Source: Bacillota bacterium (GTDB lineage: Bacteria; Bacillota; Sulfobacillia; Sulfobacillales; Sulfobacillaceae). Taken from it: a DNA stretch of 64,000 nucleotides. The stretch's first letter is position 1. Each line of letters opens with the position of its first letter. The stretch spans positions 1 through 64,000 of the forward strand of contig JAJYHT010000009.1 of the NCBI GenBank assembly GCA_021784595.1. Reading direction: 5' to 3'. Below are positions 32,673 to 40,913 of this stretch, in pieces. Both the position numbers and the translations under genes were made by a program. The notes beneath the pieces were generated by a model. The model did no database searches, was not told the origin of the DNA, and was given only the letters and a program-made list of their open reading frames with translations.

Positions 32673-33329
32673 ATGTGGTTTAAACAAGTCATCGTCACCC
32701 TGTTATCGATGGGTTTTTTATGGAGTATGGCACCGGTGGCCGCACCGCCATCAATCCAGGTGGCAAAAACGTCCATCACCACACCTAAAGTGATTCGGTT
32801 TCGGGTGATAGCCAATTCGGACAATCCCGTGGATCAGGCGGTAAAGTTGGATGTTCGCGATGCCGTGTTGCGAATACTCGAACCGCGGTTGGACCATGTC
32901 GCCACCTACGGCCAAGCTCAAAAGATATTGCAAACGATAAAATCTAAAATTGACCGCACAGCAGACCAGGTTTTGGCTTACCAAGGAGTGCCTTATCGGG
33001 CGCGGGTCAGTCTGGGGATGACTGTTTTTCCTACTAAAGCGTATGGGAGTTGGGTTTTGCCAGCAGGTCATTATATGGCGCTCTTGATTACACTAGGGCG
33101 TGGAGACGGACACAACTGGTGGTGTGTATTGTTCCCGTCTCTATGTTTTATCGACATGGGCAACGCCTTGGCGGTACCCTATTCGACGACTGTCACGCCG
33201 CGGACCTCGTCACCCCCCCCAAGTGTTCCCTGGTCGCCTTCCCCGAGTGCGGTGTCCCCCCTGTCCGGTCGCATAAGAGTCTCCTGGGCGATTCCGCGCC
33301 CTATCCGGGATTTCCTAAATTGGCTCTGA
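32673..33329 (+). CDS. spoIIR: Stage II sporulation protein R
   Basis: 218 residues: a signal/anchor segment (about 5-24), then the SpoIIR domain with I-R-F-R-V-I-A-N-S-D, F-P-T-K-A-Y-G and H-N-W-W-C-V-L-F-P-S-L-C-F. The protein is secreted from the forespore into the intermembrane space and triggers SpoIIGA. The last 45 or so residues are rich in proline and serine, ending in a basic/aromatic tail. It follows sigG by 63 bases, an economical arrangement because both genes are sigma-F controlled in Bacillus. Confidence 0.95.
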   Translation: MWFKQVIVTLLSMGFLWSMAPVAAPPSIQVAKTSITTPKVIRFRVIANSDNPVDQAVKLDVRDAVLRILEPRLDHVATYGQAQKILQTIKSKIDRTADQVLAYQGVPYRARVSLGMTVFPTKAYGSWVLPAGHYMALLITLGRGDGHNWWCVLFPSLCFIDMGNALAVPYSTTVTPRTSSPPPSVPWSPSPSAVSPLSGRIRVSWAIPRPIRDFLNWL

Positions 33330-33394
33330 GGAAGACTTGTCTCCCATTCTAGCGAGTCCCGGCCCCACATAAGGTGAGTTTGGGGGGATTTCTC

Positions 33395-33646
33395 ATGGTG
33401 AAAACCTCCGAACTTCGGACAAAGGACGTTGTAAATGTCACTGACGGACGACGGCTGGGATTTATTGGCGATTTAGAACTTGACTTAGAGCAAGGCCGGA
33501 TCAAAGCGATGGTAATCCTAGGAACTGGAAGGTTTTTGGGGTTGTTGGGCCGCGAGCGCGATACGGTGATCGAATGGAGCCATATCCGTAAAATAGGGCA
33601 CGACGTGATTTTGGTTGAATTGGCGAGTGAAGAGGTTTTGGGATAA
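33395..33646 (+). CDS. ylmC: YlmC/YmxH-family PRC-barrel protein
   Basis: An 83-residue protein with the PRC-barrel fold pattern V-V-N-V-T-D-G-R-R-L-G-F-I-G-D and I-E-W-S-H-I-R-K-I-G-x-D-V-I-L-V, typical of the sporulation-associated YlmC/YmxH family. The function is not established. The start is ATG 33395 after TGGGGGGA. It keeps the Bacillus order sigG-ylmC-ylmD-ylmE. Its stop lies in the stem of a terminator. Confidence 0.92.
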   Translation: MVKTSELRTKDVVNVTDGRRLGFIGDLELDLEQGRIKAMVILGTGRFLGLLGRERDTVIEWSHIRKIGHDVILVELASEEVLG

Positions 33647-33676
33647 AGCGCCCCCAAAGGGTGCTTTATCCCTTTC
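33641..33676 (+). terminator. Terminator overlapping the ylmC stop
   Basis: GGATAAAGC / GCTTTATCC pair perfectly and are extended inward by CCC / GGG around a CCAAA loop. CTTTCT follows. The TAA of ylmC is part of the left arm, so a ribosome finishing ylmC would cover the hairpin. Confidence 0.75.
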
Positions 33677-33748
33677 TGACGCCAAGATAATTGTCTCGAC
33701 TTTCATCCGTAGCGCACGGCATAATGAAGTCAGGATAGGAGGGAGACC

Positions 33749-34540
33749 ATGCAATGGAGGCGCCAGGATAATAACTGGCAGTGGAATGTTTCGCCTGGGG
33801 TGACGGCTTGGTTCACTACACGCTTGGGTGGAGTCAGCGCACCACCATATGATACCCGTAATCTGTCGTTTATGGTCCGCGATGCGACGGGTTCGGTCCG
33901 AGAGAATCGGCGCCGCTCGGTGCCCGAGGTGCACCGCCTAGTGATGGCGGAGCAGGTTCATCAGGAACAGTTGGCGTGGGTCGGCGCAGCCAACGCAGGC
34001 CAAGGAGCTTTTCAGGCATCTACGAGTGTCCCGGGTGTGGATGGGTTGTTGACCACTGACAACGACGTGGTGTTGGGGATGGGCTTTGCTGACTGTGTTC
34101 CCATATTTTTATCGGATGTGGTGGGTTCTATGGTGGGGATTCTCCATGCGGGCTGGCGAGGGACCACACTCGGCATTCAAATCAAAGCGATTGAAGCTCT
34201 GGCGTTGAAAGGTTGGGATCTTGGCCGGCTGCGCGTTGGCATCGGGCCCTCGATTGGACCGTGTTGCTATGAAGTTGATGACGTTGTGGCACGCAAAGTG
34301 CGAGATGTTTTATGCCACGAGGAGACACTGGCGCCTGGCCGGGATGCGAATCATTTTTATTTGGATTTGTGGACGACTAACCGCTTACTGTTGGAACGGG
34401 CTGGAATTGAACGCGATAACATAGACATCCTAGGGCGATGCACGGCATGCCATCCAGAAGAGTTTTTTTCGCATCGGAGAGACAAAGGTCGCACTGGACG
34501 TATGGGGGGATTCATTTGTCGGACATCGAACGAAATTTAA
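33749..34540 (+). CDS. ylmD: YfiH/YlmD-family multicopper-like purine nucleoside-acting protein
   Basis: 263 residues with the family motifs M-A-E-Q-V-H, G-F-A-D-C-V-P-I-F-L, L-H-A-G-W-R-G-T and G-P-S-I-G-P-C-C-Y-E-V; the His/Cys residues bind zinc or copper. Members act on purine nucleosides (adenosine deaminase and phosphorylase activity) or oxidise phenols in vitro. It stands before ylmE/yggS as in Bacillus. Its 3' end overlaps yggS by 25 bases. Confidence 0.93.
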   Translation: MQWRRQDNNWQWNVSPGVTAWFTTRLGGVSAPPYDTRNLSFMVRDATGSVRENRRRSVPEVHRLVMAEQVHQEQLAWVGAANAGQGAFQASTSVPGVDGLLTTDNDVVLGMGFADCVPIFLSDVVGSMVGILHAGWRGTTLGIQIKAIEALALKGWDLGRLRVGIGPSIGPCCYEVDDVVARKVRDVLCHEETLAPGRDANHFYLDLWTTNRLLLERAGIERDNIDILGRCTACHPEEFFSHRRDKGRTGRMGGFICRTSNEI

Positions 34541-35208
34541 GCGATATCCGTGAGCATATTGCTCGAACCAATGCCGAGCAGACGGTTCGACTAATGGCCG
34601 TCACCAAGAATAGAACTCGTGAGGAAGCGCTTTTAGCCATCGCGCTCGGGGTCGATTGCATTGGAGAGAACCGTGTTCAGGAAAGTCGGGACAAATGGAC
34701 AGAAAAACCTTCGGTGCCCCTTCACTTAATTGGACATCTACAAACTAACAAGGTAAAATATGCCATAGATCATTTCGATGCCATCGATTCCATAGACAGT
34801 GAGAAAATTGCCGACCAGTTGGAAATGCGCCTATCCCAAACTCAGGGTCTTGCATCCGCAATGATCCAGATAAATGGGGGTCGGGAAGACAGCAAGTCGG
34901 GGTTTGCGCCAGACCTTGACGTGGTGCGCAGATTTTTGGAACGTGGAAAAAGCTGGCCTCATTTAGAATTTATTGGTATTATGGCTTTATTTCCACGCGC
35001 AATCGACAATTCTGCAACAGAAAAGCAAAGAATTCGTAAATTGATGAAGGAAACTGGCGAATTATGGCGAATGTGTAAGTTAGAAGGGTACCCTTGGGCT
35101 CCTTTGACAGTTCTCTCAATGGGGATGAGCGAGGATTACGAGTGGGCAATCGAAGCCGGTAGTACCTTGATTAGGTTAGGAACCAGAATTTTTGGGCCTC
35201 GGGCCTAG
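34516..35208 (+). CDS. ylmE: PLP homeostasis protein YggS/YlmE
   Basis: 230 residues of the alanine-racemase-like PLP-binding barrel family: A-V-T-K-N-R with the PLP lysine, G-E-N-R-V-Q-E, H-L-I-G-H-L-Q-T-N-K and S-M-G-M-S-E-D-Y-E-W-A-I-E. It carries PLP and balances B6 and amino acid pools. TTG 34516 is the likely start: it gives the normal N-terminus (S-D-I-E-R-N-L) and has GGGGGGA at 5 bases. An ATG at 34438 would add 26 unrelated residues. Confidence 0.94.
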   Translation: MSDIERNLSDIREHIARTNAEQTVRLMAVTKNRTREEALLAIALGVDCIGENRVQESRDKWTEKPSVPLHLIGHLQTNKVKYAIDHFDAIDSIDSEKIADQLEMRLSQTQGLASAMIQINGGREDSKSGFAPDLDVVRRFLERGKSWPHLEFIGIMALFPRAIDNSATEKQRIRKLMKETGELWRMCKLEGYPWAPLTVLSMGMSEDYEWAIEAGSTLIRLGTRIFGPRA

Positions 35209-35235
35209 CAGTCATAGTATAGAGGAGGTAAGAAT

Positions 35236-35673
35236 TTGAAATCTAATATAGTAGGGAAGTTCTTGAACTTTGTGGGCTTGGAAGAGGTTGAAGGAGAGTC
35301 CTACGATGTTGAGGAAACGGCGGCAGCTTCCGACTGGGAAGAGGAAGTGCCTAAAAAACGCCGCGGTGGGGTGGTTAGCTTGCCATCGTCGCGCGGAATG
35401 CGGGTAGTGGTCATGCATCCACGAACATTGGAGGATGGACAGGCTATCGCCGACCAGGTCAAAGGCCGCCGTCCTGTGATTGTCAACTTGGATCTGGCGG
35501 AAGAAAAGGCAGGACAAAGATTGCTGAATTTCCTTTCCGGTGTCGCCTATGCATTAGACGGAGGGCTCCGCAAGGTGGGGGAAAATATCTTTCTGGTGAC
35601 ACCTAGCAACATTGAAGTGGCTAGTGAGGATCAAGAAGAGACCCCGGGATGGATGCGTGGTCTGTCTAAGTGA
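35236..35673 (+). CDS. sepF: Cell division protein SepF
   Basis: 145 residues: N-terminal amphipathic helix (about 1-13) for membrane binding, an acidic linker, then the SepF domain with M-H-P-R-T-L-E-D-G-Q-A-I and F-L-S-G-V-A-Y-A-L-D-G. SepF forms rings that tether and bundle FtsZ. The start is TTG 35236, 6 bases after GGAGGT; it yields the expected helix. The stop overlaps yggT. Confidence 0.95.
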   Translation: MKSNIVGKFLNFVGLEEVEGESYDVEETAAASDWEEEVPKKRRGGVVSLPSSRGMRVVVMHPRTLEDGQAIADQVKGRRPVIVNLDLAEEKAGQRLLNFLSGVAYALDGGLRKVGENIFLVTPSNIEVASEDQEETPGWMRGLSK

Positions 35674-35960
35674 CAGTAATTCTTTATCACTTGATCCAAA
35701 CGGTTGATATTTTGAAGGATTTCTTTTTCGTAATCCTCATGGTGCGTATTGTGGCGTCGTATGTGCCGCCACGGGCGGATGGGGTATGGTCGCGTATCGC
35801 GAGCATTTCCTATCGATTTACAGAACCTGTACTGTCTCCCATCCGTCGGAGGATTCCGCTGGTCGGAATGATGGATTTGTCTCCTCTGATTGCCTTTTTT
35901 TTAGTGGATATTGCTGGCTTTATTTTGGTTCGATTGTTAGTGGGACTAGCTAGGTTGTAA
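35670..35960 (+). CDS. ylmG: YggT/YlmG-family membrane protein
   Basis: 96 residues with two membrane segments flanking a conserved loop: V-A-S-Y-V-P-P-R and F-T-E-P-V-L-S-P-I-R-R-R-I-P, then the end of the second helix D-L-S-P-L-I-A-F-F. Members are linked genetically to cell division and nucleoid or thylakoid organisation. GTG 35670 lies in the sepF stop. The RNA-binding gene ylmH that follows in Bacillus is absent; divIVA is next. Confidence 0.93.
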   Translation: MTVILYHLIQTVDILKDFFFVILMVRIVASYVPPRADGVWSRIASISYRFTEPVLSPIRRRIPLVGMMDLSPLIAFFLVDIAGFILVRLLVGLARL

Positions 35961-35978
35961 CGGGAGCGGAGGATTTTT

Positions 35979-36443
35979 ATGCCATTGACACCCCTTGATA
36001 TTGTAAACAAAGAGTTTAAGCACGGATTTCGTGGGTATAGTGAAGATGAAGTCAACGAGTTTTTGGATGAGATAGTCCGAGACTACGAGACATTGATTCG
36101 CGAAAATGATGAACTGAAAGAAAACACGTCAGGTATGACGGAACGTTTGGAGCAATATCGAAAACTGGAATCGACGTTGCAAAACACTTTGGTGGTGGCG
36201 CAGCAAACAGCGGAAGAAGTTAAGCTGGCAGCACGCAAGGAAGCAGAATTAATCGTGCGTGAGGCAGAGGCGAAGGCCCAGCAAATCATCAACCAAGCCG
36301 AAGAAAAAGGTCGCCACGCGGTGATGGAACTAGAGCGATTGCGTAAGGAAACGGACAAATACCGAGCGCAAGTCAAAAGCTTGCTGGAATCCCAACTGTC
36401 GATTTTGAACGACGGCTATAACTTTTCATTAAAGAACGAGTAA
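35979..36443 (+). CDS. divIVA: Septum/pole protein DivIVA
   Basis: 154 residues. The N-terminal lipid-binding domain reads L-T-P-L-D-I-V-N-K-E-F and F-R-G-Y-S-E-D-E-V-N-E-F-L-D; the rest is coiled coil (about 30-140). DivIVA binds curved membrane at septa and poles, positioning division and, in spore formers, the origin region. ATG 35979 has GCGGAGGA upstream. It is followed by the ileS T-box leader. Confidence 0.96.
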   Translation: MPLTPLDIVNKEFKHGFRGYSEDEVNEFLDEIVRDYETLIRENDELKENTSGMTERLEQYRKLESTLQNTLVVAQQTAEEVKLAARKEAELIVREAEAKAQQIINQAEEKGRHAVMELERLRKETDKYRAQVKSLLESQLSILNDGYNFSLKNE

Positions 36444-36459
36444 GCGTGTGTGTTACAAT

Positions 36460-36725
36460 GAGTCAACAACCAATGATAGGCAACGCGATGATCGGGACCA
36501 ACGTAAGGTTTAAGGGGCTAAAGAGAGCAGGCGGTTGGTGCGAAGCCTGTGCCTCTCCTTTCAGAGATCGCCCGTGAGTGCTGTCATGAAGTCCAGCGGG
36601 ATTAGTGACGGCCGAGCAGCGCACGTTAATGCGCCATGAGTGCCGCGTTTAGTCGCGGAACAAGGGTGGTACCGCGGTGCATGCGTCCCTTGCCATTTGG
36701 CAAGGGCTTATTTTTATTTTCGGAG
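36460..36725 (+). promoter_or_regulatory. T-box leader of ileS
   Basis: The T-box sequence AAGGGTGGTACCGCG is at 36662-36676; its TGGT pairs with the ACCA end of tRNA-Ile. Upstream, AGAGAGCAGGCGGTTGGTGC followed by GAAGCC fits the distal part of stem I. The specifier codon is ATC (36567-36569), isoleucine, in the right place before GCCCGTGAGTG. The terminator stem CCCTTGCCA / TGGCAAGGG (36687-36706) is followed by CTTATTTTTATTTT. Uncharged tRNA-Ile should favour the antiterminator and so ileS expression. The 5' limit is approximate. Confidence 0.93.
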
Positions 36726-36733
36726 GGATTGCG

Positions 36734-39472
36734 ATGGATTATCGACAGACATTGAATTTACCCAAGACTTCATTTCCCATGAAAGCCAATTTGCCTCAAA
36801 AAGAGCCTCAGTGGTTGAGTCAGTGGGAGTCTCAAGAACTTTATGCCACCCAGCGCAAACTGCGGCATGGGCTCCCTAAATTCATCCTTCACGACGGCCC
36901 TCCTTATGCGAATGGTGACATTCATTCCGGGACCGCGTTGAACAAAGTGCTAAAGGATATGATCAATCGGTTTTGGAATTTGGAAGGCTATGACGTGGTG
37001 TATGTGCCTGGCTGGGACACTCACGGATTGCCGATTGAAATGCGGGCATTAAAAAAGTTGGGTCTGTCCCAGCATCAAATCGATCCATTGACGTTGCGAC
37101 AAGAATGCGCTGCGGTGGCCAACCACTATATTGGGGTGATGACGGAAGAATTCCGCCGGCTGGGGGTGATGGGTGATTGGGGGCATCCCTATGTGACCAT
37201 GAGTCCATCCTACGAGGGTGCTGAATTAGGTGTGTTTGCCGATATGGTCGAGCGAGGGCTGATTTATCGCGACCTCAAGAGTGTCTATTGGTGTCCGCAT
37301 TGCGAAACAGCCCTGGCAGAAGGAGAAATTGAGTATAACGATCACGAATCGGATTCGATTTACGTGGCATTTGCGGTCACCGATCCCGAACTGCACGGAT
37401 TGCCCCAAGGCACCCGCGCCGTCATTTGGACCACAACACCGTGGACGATTCCAGCCAATGTGGCTATTGCCGTGCACCCCGACTTGCCCTATGTGGTGGT
37501 GGATACCGCAGCGGGACCGTTGCTCCTGGGCCAGCAGTTGGCGGAATCGGTCGTGGGCACTTTGGGCTTGACGGCTGAGCGGATAGCGGGTCCCTTTAAA
37601 GGAGCTCAACTCGAGGGGATTGTTACCAAACATCCCTACTTGGGTCACGATGTGCCAATCATTTTGGGAGAGCACGTAACACAAGACACCGGCACCGGTT
37701 TGGTGCACACCGCGCCTGGGCATGGCGTCGAGGATTTTGAGGTGGGTCGGCGATATCAGTTGCCGGTGGTGCAACCCTTGAATGATCAGGGACGTTTTTA
37801 TGCAGGTACTCCTGTGGTCGAAGGGCTTTTTTATCAAGACGCCAATCCCATCGTCAATGCCAAATTGTCGGAGGTCGGGGCATTGTTGAAGGCTGATAAG
37901 TTTCATCACCAAAATGCCTTTTGCTGGCGTTGTAAAAATCCAGTTGTTTTTCGCGCCACATCACAGTGGTTCATGTCCATCGATCAGATAAGAGAGGAAT
38001 TGGTGGCCGCCACTTTCCCCGTTCATTGGGAACCGGAGTGGGGTGGGGAGCGCATGCGGCGCATGGTATTGGATCGGCAGGATTGGTGTTTGTCGCGTCA
38101 ACGCGTATGGGGATTGCCCATTCCCGCCTTTTATTGCCAAGATTGCGGCCATGCCATTCTGGATGCGGGATTGATTCGGCGCGTTGCACAAATCATCGCC
38201 CGAGAGGGAGCGGACAGCTGGTGGCGAAACGCAGCGGAATACTTCTTACCGCAGGGCTATGCGTGTCCACAGTGTCATAGTCATGCGGTGAGGCAAGAAA
38301 TGGATATCTTTGACGTATGGCTAGATTCAGGGTCAAGCCAAGCCGCGGTGCTGGCCGACCACCCGGGGTTGGAATGGCCCGCCGATGTGGTGTTGGAAGG
38401 GAATGACCAATATCGTGGATGGTTTAACAGTCTGCTGACCACCGGAGTATCCACTCGAGGCCGCGCTCCCTATAAAATGGTTTTGACCCACGGCATGGTG
38501 TTGGATAAGGCGGGGCAAGAAATGCACAAGTCGCTAGGCAACACCATTGACCCGATGGATATTGTCGGACGGTTTGGCGCCGATATTTTGAGGCTTTGGG
38601 TGGCTACCAGCGACTACCGAACTGACGTGCGGATTTCCGATGAAATCATGACCCAACTTGCAGAAACCTACCGAAAGATCCGCAACACCTTTCGATTTTT
38701 GCTGGGAAATTTGGCCGACTTTGACGGCCAGTCTCCGACCCTCGTCAGGGATCCTCTCAATCGGTGGGCGGTGGCGACAGTCAACCGGTGGATGCAAGAC
38801 GCACGCTCCTCATATCGGCAGTATGTGTTTCATCCCATCGTGCATGATTTGGTGCGTCTGATGACAATCGATTTATCCAGCTTTTACCTTGACGTCATCA
38901 AAGACCGACTCTATACCCTGGCTCCAGGCGATCCATTGCGCCGAGAAACCCAGGGTGTGCTGGAATACGTCTTACGTGTCTTGGTGCGCGGCATTTCACC
39001 AGTATTGGTGTTTACCGCCGACGAGGTATATCGCGAAACCAGAGAATACCGGATTGGACCTCAGTCCGTGCATCTGACCGAGTGGCCAAAGATGTGGGAT
39101 ATCGGATGGACGGACCAGGAGAGAGTCCAAATGGAACGCCTGTTATCTTATCGGACGGTGATGTTACGCTCCTTAGAAGCCTTGCGCGCAGACAAGACGA
39201 TTGGAAATTCGTTGGAGGGAGTGGTCGAGCTCACCGTGCCCGATGGGGATCAGGTGACGGAAACCCAACGCCTGCTGTTGGTGGAGATGGTATTGGCAGC
39301 CGACGTAAAGATTCAGTTGGGGGCAGACAGCGAAGCGCACGCTCAGGCGTTTGCCACATCCTGGCACCGGTGTGAAAGATGTTGGCGATACACGCCAGAG
39401 GTGGGCGAAAATCAAGACCATCCAGATTTGTGCGCCCGTTGTGTCACGGTGCTTGACACGTTAGGGGTATAA
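36734..39472 (+). CDS. ileS: Isoleucyl-tRNA synthetase
   Basis: 912 residues of a class Ia synthetase: A-N-G-D-I-H-S-G-T-A-L-N-K (HIGH region), the editing domain in the middle (T-T-P-W-T-I-P-A-N near 225), E-M-H-K-S-L-G-N (KMSKS region) and a C-terminal zinc finger C-E-R-C...C-A-R-C. The HIGH motif reads H-S-G-T, with Thr in place of the second His. ATG 36734 follows CGGAGGGA; it stands right behind the T-box terminator. lspA starts 4 bases after its stop. Confidence 0.96.
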   Translation: MDYRQTLNLPKTSFPMKANLPQKEPQWLSQWESQELYATQRKLRHGLPKFILHDGPPYANGDIHSGTALNKVLKDMINRFWNLEGYDVVYVPGWDTHGLPIEMRALKKLGLSQHQIDPLTLRQECAAVANHYIGVMTEEFRRLGVMGDWGHPYVTMSPSYEGAELGVFADMVERGLIYRDLKSVYWCPHCETALAEGEIEYNDHESDSIYVAFAVTDPELHGLPQGTRAVIWTTTPWTIPANVAIAVHPDLPYVVVDTAAGPLLLGQQLAESVVGTLGLTAERIAGPFKGAQLEGIVTKHPYLGHDVPIILGEHVTQDTGTGLVHTAPGHGVEDFEVGRRYQLPVVQPLNDQGRFYAGTPVVEGLFYQDANPIVNAKLSEVGALLKADKFHHQNAFCWRCKNPVVFRATSQWFMSIDQIREELVAATFPVHWEPEWGGERMRRMVLDRQDWCLSRQRVWGLPIPAFYCQDCGHAILDAGLIRRVAQIIAREGADSWWRNAAEYFLPQGYACPQCHSHAVRQEMDIFDVWLDSGSSQAAVLADHPGLEWPADVVLEGNDQYRGWFNSLLTTGVSTRGRAPYKMVLTHGMVLDKAGQEMHKSLGNTIDPMDIVGRFGADILRLWVATSDYRTDVRISDEIMTQLAETYRKIRNTFRFLLGNLADFDGQSPTLVRDPLNRWAVATVNRWMQDARSSYRQYVFHPIVHDLVRLMTIDLSSFYLDVIKDRLYTLAPGDPLRRETQGVLEYVLRVLVRGISPVLVFTADEVYRETREYRIGPQSVHLTEWPKMWDIGWTDQERVQMERLLSYRTVMLRSLEALRADKTIGNSLEGVVELTVPDGDQVTETQRLLLVEMVLAADVKIQLGADSEAHAQAFATSWHRCERCWRYTPEVGENQDHPDLCARCVTVLDTLGV

Positions 39473-39476
39473 CCGA

Positions 39477-39965
39477 ATGCAGCGTCGATGGATTTTTTGG
39501 ATTGCGTTGGCCACGGTAGCCGCAGACCGCGTTTTGAAGATTTGGGTGGCTGCCACCATGGTTCCTGGCCAAAGCATTACGGTTATTCCCGGTGTCTTGT
39601 GGATTACTTACGTGTTGAATAGCGGGGCGGCGTTTTCTTTGCTGCGCCACAGCACAGGCCTATTCATCGCCGTGGCGGTGGTCCTGTTGGCGGGTGTTGC
39701 TTATGTGGCTTGGAAGCATGTGCAATTGCCGCGGCGGACGATCTGGGGGTTAGGCCTTTTAGCAGGTGGTTCGGCGGGCAATCTGTGGGACCGGGTGGTG
39801 ACCGGTCGGGTCATAGATTATCTGCACTTTAGATTTTGGGCTGTTTTTAACCTCGCGGATGCTTCGATTGTTATTGGAATGGGACTGCTGGTCTGGGAGT
39901 ACTGGAATCGACAGGAGGCGAATCAGAATGCCCAAGAGGGTGCTGACGGCACCTCTGACGGCTGA
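39477..39965 (+). CDS. lspA: Lipoprotein signal peptidase
   Basis: 162 residues with four membrane segments and both catalytic motifs of LspA: G-R-V-I-D-Y-L and F-N-L-A-D-A-S, each with an active-site Asp, plus N-S-G-A-A-F-S-L. It cleaves signal peptides from diacylglyceryl-prolipoproteins. It overlaps rluD by 38 bases in another frame. Confidence 0.95.
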   Translation: MQRRWIFWIALATVAADRVLKIWVAATMVPGQSITVIPGVLWITYVLNSGAAFSLLRHSTGLFIAVAVVLLAGVAYVAWKHVQLPRRTIWGLGLLAGGSAGNLWDRVVTGRVIDYLHFRFWAVFNLADASIVIGMGLLVWEYWNRQEANQNAQEGADGTSDG

Positions 39966-40911
39966 GGGACAACGGGTCGACCGATTTGTTGCGGATATGC
40001 TGCCGGAGCGGTCGCGGACGGCTTGGCAGCGCGAGATTGACGCGGGTCACGTGTTGATTTATGGTCGTCCCATCAAAGCTAGGGACTTGGTGCATGCAGG
40101 CGATGAGGTGGAGGTCTCATGGACCGAGCCAGAACCCAGAGCGCTGTGGTCTGCAGGGGAATTAGACCGAAGCCTTATTGTCTATGAAGATGCCTGGATT
40201 TTGGTGGTGAATAAGCCGCGAGGTTTGGTGGTGCACCCAAGCCGTGGGCACCAAGATGATTCCGTGGTACACCGGGTGGCACCTTTGTTGGGAGGCCCGG
40301 ATACCGACTTTCGTCCGGGTGTGGTTCATCGCTTGGACCAGAACACCACGGGCCTATTGGTGTTGGCGCGTGATGAGAATACCCGTGCGCGGCTCTCCAA
40401 AGCGATTGCCGAGCGTTTGGTCCATCGTCGGTATATTGCTGTCGTCACGGGACAGATGACGCCCGCGCTGGGGATGATTGACGCACCCATTGGGCGTCAT
40501 CCGCAAAACCGTCTTAAAATGGCAGTGATTTTGGGCGGACGTTCTGCAGTGACACATTACCGGAGTATTGCGCAATGCCCGGGATATACTTTAATTCAAC
40601 TCTCGTTGGAAACCGGACGGACTCATCAAATTCGGGTGCACTTGGCGGCGGTAGGCCATCCCGTGGTGGGTGATCCGGATTATGGCGGTCAAATGGTGCC
40701 AGGTTTGGGAGGACAGGCGCTCCATGCTGCTCAACTAGCGTTTTTGCACCCTCACACGGGGCAGCCCTTGTGTTTCACAGCATATCCGCCAGATGATTGG
40801 GCCCGCTTGAATTTCGACGGGTGGCAATCGCTAACTCCTTGGGTTTTTGAACCCATCGATGGCTGTAGTCCGATCCTCACCGCTGCGTTGCTGGACCGCA
40901 TTTTCCCCTAG
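39928..40911 (+). CDS. rluD: RluD-family 23S rRNA pseudouridine synthase (YlyB)
   Basis: 327 residues: an S4-like N-terminal domain (about 1-70) and the RluA-type catalytic domain with H-R-L-D-Q-N-T-T-G-L-L-V-L-A (catalytic Asp) and T-G-R-T-H-Q-I-R-V-H. It likely modifies uridines in helix 69 of 23S rRNA. ATG 39928 has AGGAGGCG about 8 bases upstream. The lspA-rluD-pyrR order is the Bacillus one. It converges with the mscS gene two bases later, without a visible terminator. Confidence 0.93.
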   Translation: MPKRVLTAPLTAEGQRVDRFVADMLPERSRTAWQREIDAGHVLIYGRPIKARDLVHAGDEVEVSWTEPEPRALWSAGELDRSLIVYEDAWILVVNKPRGLVVHPSRGHQDDSVVHRVAPLLGGPDTDFRPGVVHRLDQNTTGLLVLARDENTRARLSKAIAERLVHRRYIAVVTGQMTPALGMIDAPIGRHPQNRLKMAVILGGRSAVTHYRSIAQCPGYTLIQLSLETGRTHQIRVHLAAVGHPVVGDPDYGGQMVPGLGGQALHAAQLAFLHPHTGQPLCFTAYPPDDWARLNFDGWQSLTPWVFEPIDGCSPILTAALLDRIFP

Positions 40912-40913
40912 AC

